Shown here: one piece after another, positions 1 through 6,305 of the stretch | Layout of the letters: each line of letters starts with the position of its first letter | Numbering within the stretch: position 1 is the stretch's first letter | From: an uncultured Clostridium sp. | GTDB lineage: Bacteria; Bacillota; Clostridia; Lachnospirales; Lachnospiraceae | Assembly: GCA_900552885.1 (NCBI GenBank) | Contig: USBM01000004.1 | Location: 1-23,928, forward strand | Direction of reading: 5' to 3' | DNA: 23,928 nt | The notes under the pieces: model-generated | The model's database searches: none | What the model was told of the DNA's origin: nothing | What the model saw: the letters and a program-made list of their open reading frames with translations, nothing else | Translations under genes and position numbers: made by a program

Positions 1-401
1 GAAAACGCATTTCCTCCAAGCATTGTCAAATATCCATACGCGCTAAGGACTGCAATCATAAAAGGACCCACAAAAATCATAATAACAACAGGGGTACATG
101 TAAGTAATATAAAAACAGCTATCAGCAATCCGCCTATTATGTACATGGGAATCATCAAATATTTGATTATAATCGCACATCTTAACAATGTAACACGGCT
201 AATCTTCTGTCGATTAATTCTTATATAGACAGCATTAACGATTCCTGCAAGAAACGGAAGCACCAATGCACAAAATGCCATTGAGGAAATCTTTTCCGCA
301 TCCGATCCTATAAGTCTCAAACCTACCAATGGACTTATATATGCTAACACCACATACACAATTGATAATATCGTACAGCTTATTCCTTTATCTTCTTTCA
401 C
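1..401 (-). CDS. Partial multi-pass membrane protein, family not recognised
   Basis: The first about 133 residues of a hydrophobic protein; the 3' part lies outside the window. At least four membrane segments are visible, starting with a helix right after a short charged N-terminus and ending with one around the segment MIFVGPFMIAVLSAYGY. No catalytic or transport motif is evident, so no function is proposed. The AGGAGG at 410-415 decides the start. It lies only 2 nt from an ATG at 405-407 but 8 nt from an in-frame GTG at 399-401, so GTG is preferred, although ATG (two residues longer) is possible. It follows the rpsI terminator and a second hairpin and is probably a separate transcription unit. 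The continuous frame and strong Shine-Dalgarno make it a real gene. Confidence 0.7.
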   Translation of the reverse strand, partial: MKEDKGISCTILSIVYVVLAYISPLVGLRLIGSDAEKISSMAFCALVLPFLAGIVNAVYIRINRQKISRVTLLRCAIIIKYLMIPMYIIGGLLIAVFILLTCTPVVIMIFVGPFMIAVLSAYGYLTMLGGNAF

Positions 402-426
402 TCTCATATCCTCCTAAACCCTCAAA

Positions 427-452
427 ACAAAGAGTCGCCCGTGACTCTTTGT
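427..452 (-). other. Perfect 10-bp hairpin upstream of the membrane protein gene
   Basis: ACAAAGAGTC (427-436) is the exact reverse complement of GACTCTTTGT (443-452), with a 6-nt loop. In the minus-strand transcript it lies after the rpsI terminator and 11 nt before the AGGAGG of the membrane protein gene. The run after the stem (TTTTG) is too short for a convincing terminator, so it may be a backup terminator, an attenuator or a leader hairpin. Confidence 0.5.
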
Positions 453-484
453 GCCCCTGTGGAATTACCACGCAATCATAAAGT

Positions 485-518
485 AAAAAAAGCCCGGAAA
501 ACAAATATTCCGGGCTTT
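485..518 (-). terminator. Intrinsic terminator of the rplM-rpsI operon
   Basis: An 11-bp perfect stem, AAAGCCCGGAA (489-499) with TTCCGGGCTTT (508-518), and an 8-nt loop. In the minus-strand RNA the GC-rich stem runs straight into a U tract (A run at 485-491 on the plus strand). It begins about 40 nt after the rpsI stop, as expected for the end of the rplM-rpsI unit. Confidence 0.92.
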
Positions 519-555
519 GAAATATCAATCTGTTGTAGATAACTGCTTATCTCTT

Positions 556-942
556 TTAGAACTGAGGAGCACTACGAGCTGCTTTCAAACCGTACTTCTT
601 TCTCTCCTTCATACGAGAATCACGAGTAAGGTATCCAGCTTTCTTAAGTGCCGGACGATTCTCAGCATCTGCCTCTAATAATGCTCTTGAAATACCATGA
701 CGGATAGCACCAGCCTGTCCTGTGAATCCACCACCACGAACATTAACAAGTACATCAAACTTTCCTACTGTATTTGTAGCAACGAATGGCTGATTCACAA
801 TAATCTTCAATGTCTCAAGACCGAAGTAATCATCCATATCTTTCTTATTAATTGTGATCTTACCTGTACCAGGTACTAAATATACTCTTGCAACACTGCT
901 TTTTCTTCTACCAGTTCCGTAATATCTTTCTGTTTTAGCCAC
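556..942 (-). CDS. rpsI: Small ribosomal subunit protein uS9, lacking its last three residues
   Basis: S9 of the 30S head, whose C-terminal tail normally reaches the P-site tRNA anticodon stem. The N-terminus (YYGTGRRKSSVARV), the GGGFTGQAGAIRHGISRAL core and the basic MKERKKYGLKAARSAPQF end are typical. Translation begins at a GTG with AGGAGG 8 nt upstream. The protein has 128 residues because the codon after PQF is TAA (556-558). The next in-frame codons are AAG, AGA and then TAA (547-549), exactly what remains if the Ser codon TCA of the usual SKR tail changed to TAA. It lies 17 nt after rplM and is followed by an intrinsic terminator. The gene identity is certain; whether the short tail is real or a base-call error is open. 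Confidence 0.97.
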   Translation of the reverse strand: MAKTERYYGTGRRKSSVARVYLVPGTGKITINKKDMDDYFGLETLKIIVNQPFVATNTVGKFDVLVNVRGGGFTGQAGAIRHGISRALLEADAENRPALKKAGYLTRDSRMKERKKYGLKAARSAPQF

Positions 943-959
943 TGCTTTGTCCTCCTTAA

Positions 960-1394
960 TTAATACTTAATCTCTAACTCTTTCGGCTGCTGTGCCTGAT
1001 GATTATGTTCTGGACCAGCATATACATGAAGCTTAGTAATCATCTCGCGTCCTAAAGGTCCCTTTGGAAGCATACCCTTAACTGCTCTGCGGATCACTTC
1101 TTCTGGCTTCTTAGCTAAAAGCTCTTTCAATGTTGTCTCTTTCATTCCGCCAACATATCCTGAATAATCATAATATACTTTCTGGTCTAACTTCTTACCA
1201 GTTACTTTGATCTTGTCTGCATTCACAATAATTACGTAATCACCAGTATCGATGTGTGGTGTAAAGGTTGGTTTGTTCTTACCTCTCAAAACACTTGCAA
1301 CTTCTGATGCTAAACGTCCTAATGTATGTCCTGTAGCGTCAACTACATACCACTCTCTGTTAATTGTTGATGGGCTTGCCATATAACTCTTCAT
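960..1394 (-). CDS. rplM: Large ribosomal subunit protein uL13
   Basis: L13, an early-assembling 50S protein bound to 23S rRNA domain II. The 144-residue length and motifs are canonical: WYVVDATGHTLGRLAS near the N-terminus, NADKIKVTG in the middle, then AVKGMLPKGPLGR and the HVYAGPEHNHQAQQP end. The ATG has AAGGAGG 6 nt upstream. It is the first gene of the rplM-rpsI pair. It is transcribed from a consensus promoter at 1570-1598 through a leader of about 170 nt with strong secondary structure, which suggests autoregulation as known for L13 leaders in other bacteria (inference). Confidence 0.98.
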   Translation of the reverse strand: MKSYMASPSTINREWYVVDATGHTLGRLASEVASVLRGKNKPTFTPHIDTGDYVIIVNADKIKVTGKKLDQKVYYDYSGYVGGMKETTLKELLAKKPEEVIRRAVKGMLPKGPLGREMITKLHVYAGPEHNHQAQQPKELEIKY

Positions 1395-1563
1395 GGTGTT
1401 CCTCCTTAAAATAATTCCAATAAAATTCTGTCCTCAGGCTGCAATATCAAGTTCGCTGCAATGTCCGAAACAGCGTTCTCACGCGCCTATACTGACCTAG
1501 ACAACTTCCTGCTATGTAAAACCGGGGCTAATGGTTTTGCACAGACCTCTTCCGTTGTCACAA
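1395..1563 (-). promoter_or_regulatory. Structured 5' leader of rplM (candidate L13 leader)
   Basis: About 169 nt of untranslated RNA between the predicted transcription start and rplM. A composite hairpin spans 1500-1559. The outer GACAAC/GTTGTC (6 bp) encloses an internal loop, then a 5-bp CTGTG/CATAG helix with one G-U pair, a 1x1 mismatch, and AAAACC/GGTTTT closing a 9-nt loop. Further downstream there is a GCGT-GAGA-ACGC hairpin with a GNRA loop near 1475-1486. Ribosomal leader RNAs upstream of rplM are known in Firmicutes. I cannot match this one to a covariance model by eye. Confidence 0.5.
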
Positions 1564-1569
1564 TTAAGT

Positions 1570-1598
1570 ATTATATTACATCGACCCGTGTGTGTCAA
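1570..1598 (-). promoter_or_regulatory. Consensus sigma-A promoter of rplM-rpsI
   Basis: In minus-strand orientation: TTGACA (1593-1598), a 17-bp spacer, then TATAAT (1570-1575). Both boxes match the housekeeping consensus perfectly. The start site is expected near 1563, giving the long leader described separately. Confidence 0.9.
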
Positions 1599-1633
1599 CG
1601 AATTTTTCCAAAAAATAACGAAACATTCTGGAT

Positions 1634-1673
1634 TTATCCACATTTTCCAAAAAAGAGGGCATCGTTATCCACA
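1634..1673 (+). promoter_or_regulatory. Two perfect DnaA boxes
   Basis: TTATCCACA occurs exactly at 1634-1642 and again at 1665-1673, same orientation, starts 31 bp apart (about three helical turns). This is the consensus DnaA box of both E. coli and B. subtilis. The pair sits in the intergenic space 36-67 bp upstream of the rplM -35 box; the second copy lies in the loop of the preceding gene's terminator. I saw no further perfect copies elsewhere in the window, but did not search exhaustively. Confidence 0.55.
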
Positions 1674-1684
1674 ACACCCTCTTT
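1649..1684 (-). terminator. Intrinsic terminator of the beta-helix protein gene
   Basis: Minus-strand stem AAAGAGGG/CCCTCTTT (1677-1684 with 1652-1659) with a 17-nt loop, followed by a U tract (A run 1649-1654 on the plus strand). It starts 36 nt after the stop of the 888-aa gene and separates it from the rplM promoter. Confidence 0.85.
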
Positions 1685-1720
1685 GACGCATATCATGTTA
1701 GTTCTTTTGCTAAACGTTTT

Positions 1721-4387
1721 CTATTTCTTCTTGATCTTGAACTTGATCTTTAATGTCTTCTTGACACCCTTCTTACCCTTAATAATAACCGTAGCTGTTC
1801 CCGGTTTCTTATTATTCTTGTAAGTAACCTTATAATACTTCTTCTTCAACCCTTTGATCTTGATCTTTGGTTTCACAGCCTTACCTTTGTACTTATAACT
1901 CTTCTTAATATTAATATAATAAGAACGGATATCGTCAGAGGAAGTTATCTTTGCATCCTTGTATGTATCAAATGCTCCTTCCTCATTTTTGTTAACCTTA
2001 TTTTTCTTAAATGTTACCGTGGACCCCTGTGTCCGGACACCATATAACTGGTTCTTGCGAATCTTATTACCTGTGATCTCTGCTGTACTCTTGTTCCATA
2101 CCGTGATACCATTGGACTGTGCATTTTCGATTGTATTGTTTCTTATTATAAAGTTACTTCCATTCGATACCGTAATTCCGTTCTTTGCCCTTAATCCGCT
2201 CGATGTCACCGGTACAAACCATTCTCCGTTATTGATACTGTTATTCTCTACCACGCCCTGTGACCCGCTTGCATACAGGAAAGTTGTGAAATTGCTCGCT
2301 GTGTTATTCCGAATGGTTACATTCTGAATATTCGGAAGATTGATACACGCATTAGCAATATTAGAAAATACATTATTCTCAATCAATACATTGTTAGATG
2401 GATTTGCCCCTTGTGTATGTGTTCCGATACCTGCCATGTAATTAGAAATGTTACAATTCCGGATCGTAATACCATCGCATGCTGTTTTATCAAACGGTTC
2501 CATTCCCGGAGCATTAGTCTCATCACCACAATGATCAATCTGAATGGCTTCTTTTTCTGCATTCTGGCTAGCACTTAAGTTCTTACTCATTACAAATCCG
2601 GTTAATATTACATTCTCAACGAGTGCATTCTGCACACCAGCAAACTCAATCAAATGTGCGCCACTGTCATTGCGAATCGTTGTATTCCTGATCGTAATAT
2701 TCTTTGCATGACCGAAATAAAGCAGATTCGAATGATCACTTCCGGTTGTATTACCATCCCAGACACCTCCACTGATGATAATATCATGTGCTGCTGTATA
2801 ACCGCCATTATTCTTGCTCGTACGGTTTACGATCATAGACTTACCTTCTGCACTCGGCATACGTTTCATCACTGCATTTGCTGAAAGCTGAATGTTTGTC
2901 TCAGTCCATACTTTCAAAGCACTTCCAAGATAATACGTTCCGTCCGGAACAACGACCGTGATCATCTCATTCACACTGGTTGCATATTTCAGTATCTTAT
3001 TGAGTGCATCGGCATCATCTTTTGCATCAGTTCCATTTACACCAAGCTCTGCTACATTAAATACAGTCTGATATACATTAATCTCAACTGTATCCTTAAT
3101 ATTCTTGTTATCTTTTGCATATGCCGTGATCGTTACCTTACCGATTCCGGTTGCCTTGATCTCACCTGTCTTACTTACCGTTGCTACATCTTTATCGGAT
3201 GTCTTATATTGGACATCTTCCCCTGATGCACCTTCCGGTGTTAAATTCAACTGTAACTGGTAGGTATCATTAATCTTCCAATTGCCGGTTGGCATCTTGC
3301 TTTTGTCAATCGCAATGCCGGTTATTGGGGATTTCGTTATCGTAATCTGAAATTGTGCATCAATATCTTTCATCTTTTCACCATCTATCTCGATTTCTGG
3401 CGAATAAGAAATCTTAATCAATGCCATAGCAGGATAAGTAGTCTGCGCAACACCTTTCACTAAACCCTTGTCATCCACAGTTGCTACCTTCTCATTCAAG
3501 CTTTCAAAACGGAACTTACTTATATCTACTTTTTCCTCTTTTCCTGACTCCCATATTACCGTTGCCTCTAATTGGAACGTATCCGCAAATCCCATAGAAT
3601 ATTCTGTCTTATTCAGCTTAATAGAAGCCGGAGCATCCGATACCTTAATTATAATGGACTTTTTAACATCTGGTTGATCTTTACTTGCCACATTAATTTT
3701 CGTCTCGCCAACTCCAACAGCTGTTACCACTCCATCTTTTGTCACGCTTGCAATTTTATCATTTTCAGATGAATACTCCAAATTCTCTTTTGCTGTATCT
3801 GGTTTAACTTCTATATCCTCTGATAAATTATATGTATGATTAAGTATAATTTCTTTACTTTCTTTCTTAATAGATATATTTATGTCAGATGAGGAATCCA
3901 CAATAATAATGTCAATACTTCCTTCTACTTTAACTAAAGCATCCGCACTTGATGTCCAGGTAACCTTCACAGTTGCTTTTTTTGTTGTAGCGTTCTCGTT
4001 AACACTTACCTTTCCATCTTTAACACTTACAGCATCAGAATCTGGTGTATATACAATGTTTCCATCTTTCCAATTCTCAACTTCAGTTTCTGCATTTCCT
4101 TCCGCCTTCAACACATGCATATACTGCATAAGATCGACTTCTGGATCATCCTTCTTCACACTAAGAAACGTTATATCCTCTTTCGTATTATCTTCCTTTG
4201 TTTTCTGGAATACAATCTTATACTGTACCTGTTGCTCACCTTCCCCTGATGTCGTTCCCTCTTCCGACTGTCCCGGTGTCGTGTTCTCCGTTGCATAGAC
4301 CTGACCTGATCCCATCGGTGTGATCAGGGTAACGCAAAGTGTTGCTGCCATGACCATACTAATTAATCGTTTACCTATTCGTTGCAT
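1721..4387 (-). CDS. Secreted Ig-like / right-handed beta-helix repeat protein
   Basis: An 888-residue exported protein. Residues 1-32 form a signal peptide (basic start, hydrophobic core, probable cleavage after VYA). Residues about 55-170 are a beta-rich region of unclear family. About 170-440 hold three Big_2-like (bacterial Ig-like group 2) units, each with a SVTKDGVVTAVGVGETKI-type motif. About 441-810 are a right-handed parallel beta-helix of the pectate-lyase-like superfamily: its entry motif is LGVNGTDAKDDADALNKIL, followed by many NNxI/ITIRN rungs and an EAIQIDHCGDE segment. Residues 825-888 are extremely lysine-rich. There is no LPXTG, SLH or membrane anchor. The protein may bind or cleave a polysaccharide, with the basic tail perhaps holding it to the anionic wall; both are inference. 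It has its own terminator and a long AT-rich upstream region, so it looks independent of the ribosomal genes. ATG start with AGGAG 6 nt upstream. Confidence 0.85.
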   Translation of the reverse strand: MQRIGKRLISMVMAATLCVTLITPMGSGQVYATENTTPGQSEEGTTSGEGEQQVQYKIVFQKTKEDNTKEDITFLSVKKDDPEVDLMQYMHVLKAEGNAETEVENWKDGNIVYTPDSDAVSVKDGKVSVNENATTKKATVKVTWTSSADALVKVEGSIDIIIVDSSSDINISIKKESKEIILNHTYNLSEDIEVKPDTAKENLEYSSENDKIASVTKDGVVTAVGVGETKINVASKDQPDVKKSIIIKVSDAPASIKLNKTEYSMGFADTFQLEATVIWESGKEEKVDISKFRFESLNEKVATVDDKGLVKGVAQTTYPAMALIKISYSPEIEIDGEKMKDIDAQFQITITKSPITGIAIDKSKMPTGNWKINDTYQLQLNLTPEGASGEDVQYKTSDKDVATVSKTGEIKATGIGKVTITAYAKDNKNIKDTVEINVYQTVFNVAELGVNGTDAKDDADALNKILKYATSVNEMITVVVPDGTYYLGSALKVWTETNIQLSANAVMKRMPSAEGKSMIVNRTSKNNGGYTAAHDIIISGGVWDGNTTGSDHSNLLYFGHAKNITIRNTTIRNDSGAHLIEFAGVQNALVENVILTGFVMSKNLSASQNAEKEAIQIDHCGDETNAPGMEPFDKTACDGITIRNCNISNYMAGIGTHTQGANPSNNVLIENNVFSNIANACINLPNIQNVTIRNNTASNFTTFLYASGSQGVVENNSINNGEWFVPVTSSGLRAKNGITVSNGSNFIIRNNTIENAQSNGITVWNKSTAEITGNKIRKNQLYGVRTQGSTVTFKKNKVNKNEEGAFDTYKDAKITSSDDIRSYYINIKKSYKYKGKAVKPKIKIKGLKKKYYKVTYKNNKKPGTATVIIKGKKGVKKTLKIKFKIKKK

Positions 4388-4579
4388 AATTCTCTCCTAT
4401 CCTTTCTTATTTCTTTATTCGTGTCTTTCTTTCAAACTTCTTTTTTGTCTTCCTAACACGTATTCGTTGTTTACGATACAATACAATTGTGAAGTTCTTG
4501 AGAAATTTTTTAACAATATTCATTTATCTTTGATATTCATAGGAAAATCTTTCCTCTACAAATCCATTCTATAACCAAT
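4388..4579 (-). other. AT-rich intergenic region upstream of the beta-helix gene
   Basis: 192 nt between truA and the beta-helix gene. It holds a small hairpin AGGAAA/TTTCCT (4541-4555) without a U tract, so it is not a clear truA terminator, and a strikingly purine-rich leader in the last 60 nt before the start codon. A promoter is expected here but no pair of boxes is convincing. Confidence 0.4.
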
Positions 4580-5323
4580 CTACAAATATTCAATTTCAAT
4601 CAAAGTCAATCCACAGGCCGCCGCTTTGTGTCCGGCTTTGGTGCGATCTTTTGCTTCTAAAATCTCCTTTACATATTCCGGCGGGATCATTCCCATCCCC
4701 ACTTTCATCAAAGAACCAACAATAATTCTTACCATATTATATAGGAAGCCATTTCCATTAATCCGAACCTTCACAAGATCCCCTTCCCTGATCACCTTGA
4801 TATAATATATTGTTCGTACTGTATTCTCCACGTCATCTTTCGGCGTACAGAAACTCTTGAAATCATGTTCTCCCACCAGATAATCTGCCGCCTGCTGCAT
4901 CTTTTCTTCATCCAAATGATAATATACAAAATGCGAATACAGCCGGACAAGCGGATTCGGGAACTGTGCATTGTAGATCTGATATTCATATGTCTTTCTT
5001 GTATCACAATATCTTGGATGAAAATCCGGTGCTACTTCTTCCGACTTTTGGATTCGAATGTCATCCGGTAATAAATTATTGATCGCATAACTGATCTTCT
5101 CCGGCGGCATCGTAACTTCTGCATCAAAAACCGCCACATTTCCCAAAGCATGCACCCCGGAATCCGTTCTGCTTGCTCCAATTACCGTAATCTCTTCTTG
5201 AAAAAACTTCGATATTGTCCGGTTCAAAACTTCTTCCACTGTAATACCATTCTTTTGGATCTGCCATCCACAATAATTGGTTCCATCATAAGCAACCGTT
5301 AATTTGATTCGCTTCTTTCCCAT
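4580..5323 (-). CDS. truA: tRNA pseudouridine(38-40) synthase TruA
   Basis: Converts uridines 38-40 in the anticodon arm of many tRNAs to pseudouridine. The catalytic Asp is in GASRTDSGVHALGNVA (Asp54 from the chosen start). The N-terminal IKLTVAYDGTNYCGWQIQ, the SFCTPKDDVENTVRTI segment and the GNGFLYNMVRIIVGSLM motif are all typical. The start is placed at the ATG at 5321-5323 because AGGAGG lies 5 nt upstream; this gives 247 residues. An upstream in-frame ATG (5357-5359) would add 12 acidic, unconserved residues and has no binding site. It follows the ECF transporter genes, as is common in Firmicutes. Confidence 0.96.
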   Translation of the reverse strand: MGKKRIKLTVAYDGTNYCGWQIQKNGITVEEVLNRTISKFFQEEITVIGASRTDSGVHALGNVAVFDAEVTMPPEKISYAINNLLPDDIRIQKSEEVAPDFHPRYCDTRKTYEYQIYNAQFPNPLVRLYSHFVYYHLDEEKMQQAADYLVGEHDFKSFCTPKDDVENTVRTIYYIKVIREGDLVKVRINGNGFLYNMVRIIVGSLMKVGMGMIPPEYVKEILEAKDRTKAGHKAAACGLTLIEIEYL

Positions 5324-5361
5324 ACACACCTCCTCATCTGAGTCCAAATCGAGCTTCATAA

Positions 5362-5398
5362 AAAATGTGATAGATCTTTCTTCATTTTATCACATTTT
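5362..5398 (-). terminator. AT-rich inverted repeat between ecfT and truA (possible terminator or operator)
   Basis: AAAATGTGATA (5362-5372) and TATCACATTTT (5388-5398) form an 11-bp perfect inverted repeat. In the minus-strand RNA the stem is followed by six U residues, so it can act as a weak terminator after ecfT. On the same strand one arm carries an extended -10-like element (TG-A-TAAAAT, TAAAAT at 5384-5389), so it could instead be an operator over a truA promoter. Confidence 0.45.
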
Positions 5399-5497
5399 AT
5401 TTCTGTTTTAATTGCTATTTCCTTCCATTATTTTATCCTCTTTTATTTGCACCTGCATTAAAAATCTATTTTCTTTTCTATTGGCTTTCCCATAAAG

Positions 5498-6301
5498 TCA
5501 AAAGTGAATTGCTATTGCGATCATCATCGCCAGATAAATTATCACAAAAACATAAGCAATCCTGTCATTTCTCTTATATTGCAATGGTTTCATCTTTGTT
5601 CTGCCTTCTCCGCCATGATAACATCTGGCATCCATCGCCAATGCTAGCTCATTACTACGCCGCACGGCAGATACAAACAACGGAATAATAATTGGCACAA
5701 GTTTCTTCAATCTTGCCATCAGATTTCCCTCTTTAAAATCGACTCCTCTGGCCATCTGTGCTTTCATGATCTTATCCAATTCATCTACCAGAATCGGAAC
5801 AAAACGTAATGCAATTGCCATGATCATTGCAAATTCATGCACCGGAACATGGATCCGCTTCATCCAGCCTAACATCTTTTCCAAACCATCCGTTAATGCA
5901 TTCGGCGTTGTAGTATAGGTCATCATGCTCGAACCAATGATCATAAAACAAAGACGCAGTCCCAGATAAATTGCAGACTTAAGACCCGCATCTGTAATTC
6001 GGATAAAATGCCACTCCACAAAAGTTTTTGCTCCTTGAACAGTAAACAGATTAATCACCACTGTAAATAGAATGATCATTCCTAGTGCCTTTAATCCTTT
6101 CAAAATAAAAGAAACCGGAACCTTTGACAACTTTATATAGAAAACCAGCACTGCGAATGCTGCTACGTATAATACCGGATTTCTTGAAAAGAACAAACTC
6201 ATCACATAAACCAAAGTAAATATAACTTTAACTCTCGGATCCAAACGGTGAATAGCGGAATCTGTATTATAGAATTGTCCAATCGTCATATCTTTCATCA
6301 T
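5498..6301 (-). CDS. ecfT: ECF transporter transmembrane subunit EcfT
   Basis: The T component of an energy-coupling factor importer for vitamins or metals. It couples ATP hydrolysis in the EcfA domains to the substrate-binding S component in the membrane. It has 267 residues with several hydrophobic segments (about 25-60, 68-92, 110-130, 245-265). The two cytoplasmic coupling motifs are present: MARGVDF (Ala-Arg-Gly, 184-186) and MDARCYHG (225-227, Ala-Arg-Cys, a frequent variant of the second motif). It starts 4 nt after the EcfA stop, implying translational coupling. No S component is in the window, which fits a shared group II module. The start could be either of two adjacent ATG codons. 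Confidence 0.95.
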   Translation of the reverse strand: MMKDMTIGQFYNTDSAIHRLDPRVKVIFTLVYVMSLFFSRNPVLYVAAFAVLVFYIKLSKVPVSFILKGLKALGMIILFTVVINLFTVQGAKTFVEWHFIRITDAGLKSAIYLGLRLCFMIIGSSMMTYTTTPNALTDGLEKMLGWMKRIHVPVHEFAMIMAIALRFVPILVDELDKIMKAQMARGVDFKEGNLMARLKKLVPIIIPLFVSAVRRSNELALAMDARCYHGGEGRTKMKPLQYKRNDRIAYVFVIIYLAMMIAIAIHF

Positions 6302-6305
6302 ACTG

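Noticed and set aside
697..879. Open frames on the plus strand opposite ribosomal genes (for example here, 7897-8304 and 21227-21865)
   Set aside because: They lie antisense to clearly conserved genes, have no plausible binding sites and no recognisable protein character.
1461..1823. A 120-codon plus-strand frame covering the rplM leader
   Set aside because: It overlaps the promoter, leader and terminator on the other strand. Its composition mirrors the lysine-rich tail in reverse and it lacks a binding site.
2383..2574. A second minus-strand frame inside the beta-helix gene
   Set aside because: It is an alternate frame of the 888-aa gene with no start signal; the same holds for 4792-5007, 15139-15342 and 19932-20126.
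4388..4579. A promoter for the beta-helix gene
   Set aside because: Candidate boxes (for example TTCTCA with TTGTAT) match the consensus too poorly to report, although a promoter is expected.
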